Part shown: positions 8,755 to 17,503 of the stretch, piece after piece
Numbering within the stretch: position 1 is the stretch's first letter
Layout: every line of letters starts with the position of its first letter
NCBI GenBank assembly: GCA_963820415.1
Contig: CAWFZT010000013.1
Span: 62,001-126,000, forward strand
Direction of reading: 5' to 3'
DNA from: CAWFZT01 sp963820415
Lineage (GTDB): Bacteria > Chloroflexota > Anaerolineae > Anaerolineales > Anaerolineaceae
DNA: 64,000 bases
The notes under the pieces: generated by a model
What the model was told of the DNA's origin: nothing
Databases searched by the model: none
Seen by the model: only the letters and a program-made list of their open reading frames with translations
Position numbers and translations under genes: made by a program

Positions 8755-8765
8755 GCGCACCACTT

Positions 8766-9251
8766 ATGGATGTTCCAACCACATTGATCATCGGTTTTGG
8801 CAACCCCGATCGCCAGGATGATGGAGTTGCCTGGCATATCCTTGCCCGGCTGGCAGAAGATCTGGGACGCCCCATTCCTTCGATGGATGAAGAATTCTTG
8901 CCTAGCGGAGAAAACCCAGACTTGCTTTTCGTTTTACAGCTTGTCCCTGAGCTGGCCGAAACTATTTCGGCTTACCAAAGGGTCTGCTTTGTCGATGCGC
9001 ATACCGGGAATGTGCCCGAGAATGTGAATTTGGTCAAGGTGAAGGCTGATTACCAGCGATCCCCCTTCACCCACCATATGACTGCCGATACGTGCCTGTC
9101 GCTGGTCCAAACGATTTACGGCCAAGATCCACAGGCCATATTAGTGTCGGTGCGCGGTTATGAGTTCGGTTTTTCCCATGCTTTATCACCCGCCACGCGC
9201 CAACTGGCGGAACAGGCGGTGGAGCGGATTATGGCCTGGCTGGTATCCTGA
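8766..9251 (+). CDS. Hydrogenase maturation endopeptidase (HycI/HoxW family)
   Basis: A 161-residue nickel-sensing aspartyl-type endopeptidase that cleaves the C-terminal extension of the large subunit. The family signature GFGNPDRQDDGVAWH near residues 11-25 contains the conserved metal-binding acidic residues, and a later FVDAHTG segment carries a further acidic position. Its place directly after the large-subunit gene points to that protein as its substrate. The Shine-Dalgarno site is weak, which agrees with low expression after the stem-loop. Confidence 0.9.
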   Translation: MDVPTTLIIGFGNPDRQDDGVAWHILARLAEDLGRPIPSMDEEFLPSGENPDLLFVLQLVPELAETISAYQRVCFVDAHTGNVPENVNLVKVKADYQRSPFTHHMTADTCLSLVQTIYGQDPQAILVSVRGYEFGFSHALSPATRQLAEQAVERIMAWLVS

Positions 9252-9514
9252 TCTTTTTGAACAGGCGCTTGCAATCCTCAAGTAGGCATTCCGGGCAGTG
9301 GTGACAATTTACCCGTGCAATAGTGACGGAGAACACTTATAGCGCGAACCTAACAATGTTAAAAATATATCAGTCCTTCCTGATAATAAGGGTTTTCTGG
9401 GAATTGCCGTGGTGAACTCCCAGATTTTGGGGTTTGAGCGTGCGGTCGCACGCTCAAACCCCAAAATCTGGGGACCTTCCACAGTAAATCCCAATGAGCC
9501 ATAATAAGGATAAG
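9252..9514. other. Intergenic region containing repeat copy 1
   Basis: About 260 bases between the hydrogenase protease and the cyclic-nucleotide-binding gene. The right half is the inverted-repeat element described separately (9391-9500). The left half holds no gene or clear promoter that I can recognise. Confidence 0.5.
9391..9500. repeat. Dispersed inverted-repeat element, copy 1
   Basis: The element begins GGTTTTCTGGGAATTGCCG, then GTGGTGAACTCCC, then a perfect 26-bp stem (9419-9444 with 9447-9472, two-base centre GT). It ends GGGGACCTTCCACAGTAAATCC..ATGAGCC. The outer ends are shared with copies at 20071 and 46337, while the palindromic core differs from copy to copy. It lies immediately upstream of a gene, and its end includes the ATG at 9494. 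Confidence 0.85.
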
Positions 9515-10015
9515 ATGATCATGTTTAAACAGGCTGACATCACCCAAACATTACAAACAATTCCATGGTTTTTGGAATTAAAGCCTTACCAGCTTGAAAG
9601 GTTGTCCAAAGTTGCCAATTTCCATAAGGCAGGCGCCTGTGAGGAGCTTTTCCACGAAGGCGCCCGTGAGGATAACTTGTATATCCTCCTGGAAGGCCAG
9701 GTGAATATCTGGGTGCACGTGCCGGCGCGTGGAGATGTTTGTATATTTACTGCTGAACCGTTGGATATCCTGGGTTGGTCGAGCCTGACGCCGGTGGTCC
9801 GCCAGCGGACTTCTACTGCTAAAACTACCTGTCCCTCCCGCTTGCTGTCCTTTGACGGAGAACTGCTCAGACGCTTATGCGACGAGGACCACGATATCGG
9901 TTATATTATTATGCGCAGAGTGTCAAATGTGGTAGCCAGCCGGTTGCTGACCACCCGTTTGCAGCTCTTCGATATCATTGTGGATAAATCCCGGTTCCCC
10001 ACCCAGTTAGAGTGA
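9515..10015 (+). CDS. Cyclic-nucleotide-binding (Crp/Fnr sensor) domain protein without DNA-binding domain
   Basis: About 166 residues forming a single cNMP-binding beta-barrel (PWFLELKPYQLERLSKVA, FHEGAREDNLYILLEGQVNIWV). No C-terminal helix-turn-helix follows, so it cannot act as a conventional Crp/Fnr regulator. The phosphate-binding cassette is not clearly canonical, so the ligand is unknown. AAGGA (9506-9510) could serve ATG 9515 or 9521; the in-frame ATG 9494 lies inside the repeat and is less likely. Position between hydrogenase and hyp genes suggests a link to hydrogenase control or redox sensing, which is inference. Confidence 0.8.
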   Translation: MIMFKQADITQTLQTIPWFLELKPYQLERLSKVANFHKAGACEELFHEGAREDNLYILLEGQVNIWVHVPARGDVCIFTAEPLDILGWSSLTPVVRQRTSTAKTTCPSRLLSFDGELLRRLCDEDHDIGYIIMRRVSNVVASRLLTTRLQLFDIIVDKSRFPTQLE

Positions 10016-10121
10016 ACCGGTTGACTGAACGAGGATAAAATGCCGGCGATCCGCTCCGCCTGTAATCTGGGCTCAAGTTCCAAATCGCCTATTTTTATCA
10101 ACTTTGTATTATAATTGCTCA

Positions 10122-10466
10122 ATGCATGAACTCGCCGTTACTGAATCAATTCTAGGCATCGCACAAAAGCATGCCGTTCAGGCACAGGCTGCCCGCGTCA
10201 CGGATGTCTACATTGTAGTTGGCAGGCTATCCAGTGTCGTAGACGATTCCGTCCAGTTTTATTGGGATTTCGTCAGCCAGGATACGGTCTGCGCGGGTGC
10301 CAAACTGCATTTCAAACGTGTACCTGCCCGGTTGACTTGCCTGGAATGTGGTTCGACCTATACCCTCAAAGGAGACCTGACACCCTGCCCCAAATGTGGG
10401 AGTGTACAAGTCAAAATCACTTCAGGGGAGGAGTTCTGGGTTGATAGCATTGAGATAGAAAAATAG
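10122..10466 (+). CDS. hypA: Hydrogenase nickel-insertion protein HypA
   Basis: A 114-residue nickel metallochaperone that works with HypB to load Ni into the hydrogenase large subunit. It starts with MHEL, whose His2 binds Ni in this family. It carries the structural zinc site CLECG (C-x2-C) and CPKCG near residues 70-90. ATG 10122 is chosen over an in-frame TTG at 10104 because the family always begins MHE. No Shine-Dalgarno is visible. TATAAT at 10110-10115 lies only six bases upstream, so a leaderless transcript is possible. First of a contiguous hypABFCDE set. Confidence 0.95.
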   Translation: MHELAVTESILGIAQKHAVQAQAARVTDVYIVVGRLSSVVDDSVQFYWDFVSQDTVCAGAKLHFKRVPARLTCLECGSTYTLKGDLTPCPKCGSVQVKITSGEEFWVDSIEIEK

Positions 10467-10476
10467 GAGTGCATCC

Positions 10477-11148
10477 ATGTGCGCTGTTCGTGTTCCTGTA
10501 GTTGAAAAAATTTTTTCCGCCAATGACCTAGTAGCGTCTATTAACCGCAAACTACTCGATCAAAAAGGCATATTTTCGATCAACCTGATGGCCTCACCTG
10601 GAGCCGGGAAGACCAGCCTGATCTTGCAGACAATCCAGGCGCTAGCCGCCAGGCTGCGGTTGGGAGTAATCGAAGGCGATACCGCCCCGGTAACAATTGA
10701 CGCAGACAAGGTCACCGCCGCCGGAATGCCCGCCGTACAGATTAACACTGGCGGAGAATGCCATCTAGACGCTGTAATGATCAGTAATGGCCTGGACCAG
10801 CTTCCCCTTGCCGAACTTGATCTCTTGATCGTCGAGAATGTCGGTAATCTGATCTGCCCAGCGGCTTTTAATTTAGGCACACATGCCAATGTTTTAATAG
10901 CTTCCATACCGGAAGGCGACGACAAACCTTATAAATACCCCAATATCTATCGTGGGTTGGATGTATTGATTGTAAATAAGGTTGACCTCCTGCCATATGT
11001 GCGCTTCAATATGGATTACTTCCGTCAGGGTGTGGAAATGCTAAATCCAGGACTAATGACCTTTCCTGTTTCTTGTCAGACCGGGGAAGGTATTTCACCC
11101 TGGGTAGAATGGTTGGAATCTCACATAAATCACTCGAAAAAAGGATGA
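10477..11148 (+). CDS. hypB: Hydrogenase nickel-incorporation GTPase HypB
   Basis: A 223-residue SIMIBI GTPase that drives nickel delivery with HypA. Visible are the P-loop ASPGAGKTS (about 39-47), the metal-binding GGECHLDA motif, switch II acidic residues in LLIVENVGNL, and the guanine-specificity motif NKVD. There is no His-rich nickel-storage stretch and no N-terminal CxxCGC site, only one Cys at position 2. AGGAG precedes ATG 10477, and the stop overlaps the hypF start (ATGA). Confidence 0.96.
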   Translation: MCAVRVPVVEKIFSANDLVASINRKLLDQKGIFSINLMASPGAGKTSLILQTIQALAARLRLGVIEGDTAPVTIDADKVTAAGMPAVQINTGGECHLDAVMISNGLDQLPLAELDLLIVENVGNLICPAAFNLGTHANVLIASIPEGDDKPYKYPNIYRGLDVLIVNKVDLLPYVRFNMDYFRQGVEMLNPGLMTFPVSCQTGEGISPWVEWLESHINHSKKG

Positions 11149-13439
11149 CCACCGAAATCGTCGGGCTGAAGATTTGGGTGCGCGGCATTGTCCAGGGAGT
11201 AGGCTTCCGGCCTTTTATCTACGGACTGGCCGAACAGCACCATCTCACCGGCTGGGTACGCAATACCTCTAGTGGAGTTGAGATCGAAGTCAATGGCTCC
11301 CAGGCTGGCGTATTTGCCTTCCTGTCAGCCATTCACGACAATCCACCGCCGCTGGCTCGCATCGACGAAATGCGCAGCCAGTCGTGCGAACCTGATGGAT
11401 ATACTGCTTTCGAAATCCAGTCCAGCCAACCCAAACCAGGTGATTTTATCCCGGTTCCTCCAGATATAAGCATCTGCACAGACTGCAAGAAGGAGTTGTT
11501 TTCTCCCGGCGACCGGCGCTATCGTTATCCATTCGTCAACTGTACCAACTGCGGCCCGCGTTTTTCGATCATCAAGGACATCCCTTACGATCGCCCGCTG
11601 ACGACTATGGCCGGTTTCAAGATGTGTCCGGATTGCCAGGCCGAGTACGACGACCCGCGCAACCGCCGTTTTCACGCCCAACCAACTGCCTGCCCAATCT
11701 GTGGTCCGCAGCTCTGGTATGAAGAAAAAGGAAAACGCCTGGGAGAACGGGAAGAAGCGTTGCAGCTTACCCGTCTGGCTCTCCAGGCCGGCAAAATTAT
11801 CGCCGTCAAGGGCCTGGGTGGTTTTCACCTGGCCTGCGATGCCACCAATCCTGCCGCGGTGGAAGAACTGCGCAAGCGCAAGAAACGTAGCGACAAGCCC
11901 TTTGCCCTGATGGCCTTTGGCCTGGCAGCCTTGGAACGCCACTGCCAGGTAAACCCGGCAGAAAAAGAGCTGCTACTTTCGCGCCAGCACCCGATCGTCA
12001 TTCTGGAGCGTAAACCCGGTTCGCCGGTAGCAGTCACGGTTGCACCTTACCAGCATACGATTGGCATAATGCTGCCTTATACACCGCTGCATCTGCTGCT
12101 GCTCGAACCTGCGCCAGATTTTCCCGATGTTCTGGTGATGACCAGCGGAAACTTGAGTGAGGAACCGATTGCCTTCGAAGACGAAGACGCCCGTAACCGT
12201 ATGGCCGAGCTGGCAGATGCCTACTTGCTGCACGACCGCCCGATCCACATGCGCGTTGACGATTCTGTCACACGCGTGGTAAATCAGCATTCCTACCTGA
12301 TCCGGCGTTCGCGTGGCTATGCGCCAGATCCGATCCAGCTTCCTAATGCGGTACCTTCCATTCTTGCAACAGGCGCTGAACTTAAGAATACTTTCTGCCT
12401 GACGCGCGACGATTATGCCTTCCTCAGCCATCACATCGGCGATATGGAAAACTACGAGACGCTGCGCTCATTTGAAGAAGGGATTACTCATTTCGAGCGA
12501 CTGTTCCGTATCCAGCCTGAGGTAATTACCTGCGACATGCATCCAGATTACCTGGCGACGCGTTACGCTTTACAGCTCGCTAATGAAAAAGATCTTCCGT
12601 TAGTGCAGGTGCAGCACCATCATGCCCACCTGGCGGCTTGCCTGGCGGATAATCATTGGAAAAATGACGGACCGGTGATAGGTCTGAGCTTTGACGGCAC
12701 CGGCCTGGGCACGGATGGGGCAGTCTGGGGCAGTGAATTCTTGCTGGGGAACTTTGCCGGGTATCGCCGGCTGTATCACCTGTCTTACGTCCCCTTACCA
12801 GGCGGAGACCTCGCCACGCGTAAACCGGCGCGCATGGCCCTGGCGCATCTCTGGCAGGCTGGTATCGATTGGGAAGCTGACTTGCCCCCTGTCGAAGCGC
12901 TGTGCTACGAGGAACGCACCGCCCTGCGCACGCAGCTAACCCACCGGCTCAATTCACCTTCTACCTCCAGCATGGGCCGGCTCTTCGACGCCGTTTCGGC
13001 CTTGATCGGCGTGCGCCAGGCTGCCACCTATGAAGGCCAGGCTGCCATTGAACTGGAGGCGTTGGCAGATCCGCAGGAATCTGGAAGTTATGCCTTCGAC
13101 GTAACTGATAGATTGGTCAACCCAGCGCCGGTCTTGCAGGCGTTGATCAGTGATTGGCGCCAGGGCATTTCACTACCGGTGCTTTCCGCCCGGTTCCATA
13201 ACAGTATGGTAAAAATGATCGTGGATGTGTGTAAAATTATCCAACAACACGAAGGTGTAAACACGGTAGCACTGAGCGGAGGCGTGTGGCAGAACCGCTA
13301 CTTATTGGAGAATACCTGTCAGGTCCTGCAGAGCTCGGGGTTTAAAGTCCTCACTCACCAGCAGGTGCCGGCCAACGACGGCTGCATCGCCCTTGGACAG
13401 GCAATGATCGCTGCCAAAACCACTATTTCGACCCATTGA
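11145..13439 (+). CDS. hypF: Carbamoyltransferase HypF
   Basis: A 764-residue protein that converts carbamoyl phosphate to the thiocarbamate on HypE, the source of the CN ligands. The domains in order are acylphosphatase-like (VRGIVQGVGFRPF near residue 11), a double zinc finger (CTDC / CTNC and CPDC / CPIC, about 107-190), YrdC-like (KGLGGFHLACDA), and a C-terminal Kae1-like carbamoyltransferase domain (HHHAHLAACLADN). ATG 11145 overlaps the hypB stop and begins the acylphosphatase homology. The frame is open further upstream inside hypB but carries no homology there. Confidence 0.97.
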   Translation: MTTEIVGLKIWVRGIVQGVGFRPFIYGLAEQHHLTGWVRNTSSGVEIEVNGSQAGVFAFLSAIHDNPPPLARIDEMRSQSCEPDGYTAFEIQSSQPKPGDFIPVPPDISICTDCKKELFSPGDRRYRYPFVNCTNCGPRFSIIKDIPYDRPLTTMAGFKMCPDCQAEYDDPRNRRFHAQPTACPICGPQLWYEEKGKRLGEREEALQLTRLALQAGKIIAVKGLGGFHLACDATNPAAVEELRKRKKRSDKPFALMAFGLAALERHCQVNPAEKELLLSRQHPIVILERKPGSPVAVTVAPYQHTIGIMLPYTPLHLLLLEPAPDFPDVLVMTSGNLSEEPIAFEDEDARNRMAELADAYLLHDRPIHMRVDDSVTRVVNQHSYLIRRSRGYAPDPIQLPNAVPSILATGAELKNTFCLTRDDYAFLSHHIGDMENYETLRSFEEGITHFERLFRIQPEVITCDMHPDYLATRYALQLANEKDLPLVQVQHHHAHLAACLADNHWKNDGPVIGLSFDGTGLGTDGAVWGSEFLLGNFAGYRRLYHLSYVPLPGGDLATRKPARMALAHLWQAGIDWEADLPPVEALCYEERTALRTQLTHRLNSPSTSSMGRLFDAVSALIGVRQAATYEGQAAIELEALADPQESGSYAFDVTDRLVNPAPVLQALISDWRQGISLPVLSARFHNSMVKMIVDVCKIIQQHEGVNTVALSGGVWQNRYLLENTCQVLQSSGFKVLTHQQVPANDGCIALGQAMIAAKTTISTH

Positions 13440-13475
13440 GTTCTTATTGGCAGGTTTATCAAAAGGAGTATAACC

Positions 13476-13733
13476 ATGTGTCTGGGTGTTCCAGGAAAAG
13501 TCATAGAGATCTATGAAACGGGCGGGATGCATATGTGCAAGGTCGACTTCGAAGGCGTTACGCGTGAAGCGTGCCTCCAAGCGCTTCCCGAGGCCAAACT
13601 CGGCGATTATGTAATCGTTCATGCCGGATTCGCCCTCAACATCCTCAGCGAACAGGAAGCCCAGGAGACCCTGGACGTGCTGCGCGAGCTGGCGCTGGTA
13701 GAAGAGGGAATGGATAACGAACAGGCAAAATAA
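13476..13733 (+). CDS. hypC: Hydrogenase assembly chaperone HypC
   Basis: An 85-residue OB-fold chaperone starting MCLGVPGKV. Cys2 is the residue that holds the Fe(CN)2CO moiety with HypD and contacts the large subunit. AAAGGAG precedes ATG 13476. The gene ends two bases before hypD, the usual tight coupling of this complex. Confidence 0.96.
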   Translation: MCLGVPGKVIEIYETGGMHMCKVDFEGVTREACLQALPEAKLGDYVIVHAGFALNILSEQEAQETLDVLRELALVEEGMDNEQAK

Positions 13734-13735
13734 CC

Positions 13736-14845
13736 ATGCGATTTGTAGATGAATTTCGCGACGCCACGCTGGTCAAAGCCGGGCTGGCTGAGATCCGCCG
13801 CCTAGTCACCCGCCCATGGACGATCATGGAGATCTGCGGCGGGCAAACTCACGCAATCATGCATTACGGCCTGGACGAGCTGCTGCCGGCTGAAATCGAG
13901 TTGGTCCACGGACCCGGATGCCCTGTATGTGTCACTTCCCTCGAGCTAATCGATAAAGCTCTGGTAATTGCCTCGATGCCAGAGGTAATCTTCACGTCCT
14001 ACGGCGATATGCTGCGTGTGCCGGGCAGCAACGGCGACCTGTTTTCCGTGCGTGCGTCTGGAGGGCAGGTGCGCGTGGTCTATTCTCCTCTGGACGCAGT
14101 GAAGATTGCCGGACAAAACCCCGATAAACAAGTGGTTTTCTTCGCCATAGGGTTTGAAACCACCGCCCCATCCAACTTGATGAGCGTACTGCGCGCCAGG
14201 GAATTAGGACTTAAGAATTTTTCTGTCCTGGTTTCCCAGGTGTGCGTGCCGCCCGCCATGCACGCTATCCTCGGTTCGCCCAGTAACCGCGTGCAGGGCT
14301 TCCTGGCCGCCGGGCACGTCTGCACAGTCATGGGCTATTGGGAATATCCGCCGGTCGCTGAAAAATATCAAGTTCCAATAGTTGTAACTGGTTTCGAACC
14401 AATCGACCTGGTGCAGGGAGTGCTGATGTGTGTCCGCCAGCTCGAAAAAGGCACCCACGCGGTCGAAAATGCCTATACCCGGGCAGTCAGCTTGGAGGGC
14501 AACACAGCTGCCCAGGCCATGATCCGGCAGGTCTATGAGCCCTGCGACCGGAACTGGCGCGGTATCGGCCCTATTCCGATGAGCGGTTGGCGGCTGCGCC
14601 AGGAATACGCCGATCTGGATGCTGAAAAACGCTTCAAGGTGGAGTATATCCACACCCAGGAATCGCCTATTTGTATAGCCGGCCAGATTCTTCAGGGTTT
14701 GAAAAAGCCCCCGCATTGCCCGGCCTTTGGCAATTTGTGCACCCCTGACACTCCCTTGGGCGCCACGATGGTTTCTTCAGAAGGGGCCTGTTCAGCTTAT
14801 TATCGTTACGCCAGAGATAGCGTACGAGAGGAATCCGGTGGTTAG
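13736..14845 (+). CDS. hypD: Fe-S scaffold protein HypD
   Basis: A 369-residue scaffold on which the Fe(CN)2CO group is assembled with HypC and HypE. It shows the CGGQTH motif (about 38-43), GPGCPVC (about 60-66), GFETTAPS and the C-terminal cysteine pattern that ligates the [4Fe-4S] cluster (CIAGQ.., HCPAFGNLC). It sits between hypC and hypE. The hypE start at 14856 follows after 10 bases. Confidence 0.97.
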   Translation: MRFVDEFRDATLVKAGLAEIRRLVTRPWTIMEICGGQTHAIMHYGLDELLPAEIELVHGPGCPVCVTSLELIDKALVIASMPEVIFTSYGDMLRVPGSNGDLFSVRASGGQVRVVYSPLDAVKIAGQNPDKQVVFFAIGFETTAPSNLMSVLRARELGLKNFSVLVSQVCVPPAMHAILGSPSNRVQGFLAAGHVCTVMGYWEYPPVAEKYQVPIVVTGFEPIDLVQGVLMCVRQLEKGTHAVENAYTRAVSLEGNTAAQAMIRQVYEPCDRNWRGIGPIPMSGWRLRQEYADLDAEKRFKVEYIHTQESPICIAGQILQGLKKPPHCPAFGNLCTPDTPLGATMVSSEGACSAYYRYARDSVREESGG

Positions 14846-14855
14846 GATAAGTAGT

Positions 14856-15935
14856 ATGGATGAAACTCTGATCCCCACTTTTGAAGGCCCGATCTGCCCG
14901 GTACCGCTGCGTCATGAAGAACAGATAGTTATCGGTCATGGCAGCGGCGGGCGGATGACCCATGACCTGATTCAGCGTGTTTTCTTGCCACGGCTTTCCA
15001 GCCAGGCGTTACTTGCTGGCAACGACTTTGGCCGGGTTGGCTTACCCGAGAACTCGCACCTCTCAGGCTACCTGGTTATTTCTACCGATTCGCATATCGT
15101 CAAACCCCTGTTCTTCCCAGGGGGAGACATCGGCCGGTTATCGGTGTGTGGTACAGTCAACGACGTCAGCATGTCTGGGGCTATTCCGCTTTACCTAACT
15201 GCCGGTTTCATTATCGAAGAAGGCCTTTCGATGGAACTGCTGCAGAAAATCGCCGATTCAATGCAGGCTGCGGCAGCCGAAGCCGGCATCCAGGTCATTG
15301 CTGGCGACACAAAAGTGGTGGAAAAAGGTAAAGGCGATGGGTTGTTTATTAACACGGCTGGGATTGGTTGGCTGCCGGAAGGGCGTCAGATCGGCGGAGA
15401 GCAGGCCAAAGCCGGTGATGTGGTGCTGGTCTCCGGTACACTGGGTGACCACGGCATCGCCGTACTGGCCACGCGCGGCGAGCTTGGTTTTGAGACTGAC
15501 CTGCAATCCGACGTAGCGCCGCTAAACCACATGATCCAGGATTTGCTCAAGGTTGCCCCCCATACGCACGTGCTGCGCGACCCCACCCGCGGCGGTTTGG
15601 CCACCACACTTAATGAGATCGCCAAACAGAGCAGCGTGTGTATCTGGCTCGAAGAAGGCAGCCTGCCGGTTCATCCAGCAGTAAAGGCCGCCAGCGAAAT
15701 GCTCGGATTCGACCCTCTATATATTGCCAATGAAGGCAAATTGATCGTGATCGTTCCAGCCGAAGAAGCCAACCAGGCTCTGGCCTGCCTGGGCCAAAAC
15801 GTGTATGGGCAAAATGCTGCCCGGATTGGCCAGGTCCGCGCCGATCCCAAGGGGCGTGTTCTTCTACATACCCAAATCGGCGGGACACGCATTCTGGATA
15901 TGCTGGCAGGCGAAATGCTGCCCCGTATCTGCTGA
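14856..15935 (+). CDS. hypE: Hydrogenase expression/formation protein HypE
   Basis: A 359-residue PurM-like ATPase that dehydrates the HypF-made thiocarboxamide to thiocyanate for transfer to HypC-HypD iron. It has the N-terminal HGSGGRMTHDLI segment and ends with the strictly conserved PRIC tetrapeptide, whose Cys carries the cyanide precursor. ATG 14856 is preferred with AGGAT upstream; a GTG at 14838 is an alternative and the frame is open earlier inside hypD. Last hyp gene; a good promoter for the next unit begins 8 bases downstream. Confidence 0.96.
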   Translation: MDETLIPTFEGPICPVPLRHEEQIVIGHGSGGRMTHDLIQRVFLPRLSSQALLAGNDFGRVGLPENSHLSGYLVISTDSHIVKPLFFPGGDIGRLSVCGTVNDVSMSGAIPLYLTAGFIIEEGLSMELLQKIADSMQAAAAEAGIQVIAGDTKVVEKGKGDGLFINTAGIGWLPEGRQIGGEQAKAGDVVLVSGTLGDHGIAVLATRGELGFETDLQSDVAPLNHMIQDLLKVAPHTHVLRDPTRGGLATTLNEIAKQSSVCIWLEEGSLPVHPAVKAASEMLGFDPLYIANEGKLIVIVPAEEANQALACLGQNVYGQNAARIGQVRADPKGRVLLHTQIGGTRILDMLAGEMLPRIC

Positions 15936-15943
15936 TCTTTATC

Positions 15944-15971
15944 TTGACAATCGCAAGTTCCCTTTTATACT
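15944..15971 (+). promoter_or_regulatory. Sigma-70-type promoter for methyltransferase/deacetylase pair
   Basis: TTGACA (15944-15949) and TATACT (15966-15971) are separated by 16 bp, immediately after hypE. This implies a separate transcript for the two following genes. Confidence 0.65.
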
Positions 15972-16041
15972 TACCCAGGCAGTCATCAGTGGCAGGAAAA
16001 AACAGCGCCTGCGACGCACAACCCAAATTTAATGAGGACGA

Positions 16042-16857
16042 ATGAAAATCAATTACCAGGAGACTACCAGCGATTTGGCCACCCGTATCGATATCCATTC
16101 CAAATACGGCGGCCGGGACATCGATCAATGGATGCTCGACCTGCTCAGGCTCCAGCCGGGTATGCATATCCTGGATGTCGGCTGTGGAGCGGGCAAGCAG
16201 TGCTTTTCTTATTATTCCTTTCTGAAAGGCCAGGCAGACATCACGGGCGGAGATGTTTCCCAGGAGCTGCTTGGCCAGGCTCGCCAGGAAAATACAAAGC
16301 GCGACGCCAAGATCAATTTCATTGACCTGAATTTCAACCAGCGCTTTCCTTTAGATGACAACCAGTTCGACCTGGCTTCCTGCTGTTTTGCGATTTATTA
16401 TGCTGAAAATGTGCCTTTTACCATCGGCGAGATGCACCGGGTATTGAAACCTGGTGGGCGCCTGTTCACCTCCGGCCCTATGCCGCAGAACAAGCAGCTA
16501 TTTTACGACGTCATCCGTGAAGCGGCCAACAATAAACCCATTCCTCCCATGCCGGGCAGCAGCCGCTACAGCACGGAATTTCTGACCAATATCCGCAACC
16601 AGTTCAGCCAGGTTGAAGTGCTGATCTTCGAAAACCCGCTGACCTTTGAATCGATCGAACCGTTTGTCGCCTATACCCGGGCCTCGCTGTCTGAGGACCG
16701 CAAGCTTTGGAGCAGCTTCTTCTCCGGGAAAGAGGATTTCAAGAAAATTATCCAAAAAATTACGGAAGCCGCCGCACGCCGGTCTGGCTTCCGATGGAAA
16801 ACTGGTGATGACCAAGGTGGTTGGCGGCTTCCTGGCTATCAAATAGCGATAAAATAA
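16042..16857 (+). CDS. Class I SAM-dependent methyltransferase
   Basis: A 271-residue methyltransferase of the Methyltransf_11/25 type. The SAM-binding motif I is LDVGCGAGKQ near residues 46-55, followed by an acidic motif II position (GGDVS) and the post-motif HRVLKPGGRLF. The substrate cannot be told from sequence. It forms a pair with the PIG-L deacetylase gene that starts two bases after its stop, hinting at modification of a sugar or glycolipid, which is inference. Confidence 0.85.
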   Translation: MKINYQETTSDLATRIDIHSKYGGRDIDQWMLDLLRLQPGMHILDVGCGAGKQCFSYYSFLKGQADITGGDVSQELLGQARQENTKRDAKINFIDLNFNQRFPLDDNQFDLASCCFAIYYAENVPFTIGEMHRVLKPGGRLFTSGPMPQNKQLFYDVIREAANNKPIPPMPGSSRYSTEFLTNIRNQFSQVEVLIFENPLTFESIEPFVAYTRASLSEDRKLWSSFFSGKEDFKKIIQKITEAAARRSGFRWKTGDDQGGWRLPGYQIAIK

Positions 16858-16858
16858 G

Positions 16859-17503
16859 ATGAACCACGACCTGAAATTCTACGGAAGGCGGGTATTTTTC
16901 ATCGGCGCGCACCCTGATGATATCGAAATCGGCAGCGGCGCCTTGATCGCCCACATCGTCGGGCAGGCAGACGTGCTGTGCATCACCCTGTCGGATAACC
17001 AGAAAAATCCCGCCTTGCCCAACGTGGTCGAAGAGCACCACCGCAGCATGGCGGTGCTGGGTGTACCGCCCCAGAATGTGATCGTCGGCGAATTTGAGAC
17101 GCGCCGTTTTCCCCACTTCCGCCAGGAAATCCTGGAATACTTGATCGAATTAAAAAACCGCTATCAGCCTGAGATCGTTTTCACCCACACGCGGGCTGAT
17201 ATCCACCAAGATCACGCCGCCACTACTGATGAATGCCTGCGCGCCTTCCGCGGTACGACTGTACTGGGCTTTGACGTGCTTCGCAGCAGTTATGGATTCT
17301 TCCCCAATTTCCTGGTGGAGGTTACCGAAGATGACGTTGAAGCCAAAATCAACGCTCTGGCGGAATATAAGACCTATACCAGCAAGTATTATTTCGACCC
17401 CGCCATCACTCGGGCGACCCTGATCCGCCATGGCGCCCTGGCAGAACGCCCATACGCCGAAGGGTTCGATATATTACGGGTGATTGGGAAATTCGAGCAA
17501 TGA
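16859..17503 (+). CDS. PIG-L family deacetylase
   Basis: A 214-residue zinc-dependent N-acetylglucosamine-type deacetylase. The zinc/catalytic motif AHPDDIEIGSG is at residues 17-27, and the second histidine motif THTRADIHQDH lies near 107. Family members deacetylate GlcNAc-linked small molecules (bacillithiol or mycothiol precursors, N-acetylglucosaminyl lipids); the substrate here is unknown. Translationally coupled to the methyltransferase. Confidence 0.88.
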   Translation: MNHDLKFYGRRVFFIGAHPDDIEIGSGALIAHIVGQADVLCITLSDNQKNPALPNVVEEHHRSMAVLGVPPQNVIVGEFETRRFPHFRQEILEYLIELKNRYQPEIVFTHTRADIHQDHAATTDECLRAFRGTTVLGFDVLRSSYGFFPNFLVEVTEDDVEAKINALAEYKTYTSKYYFDPAITRATLIRHGALAERPYAEGFDILRVIGKFEQ

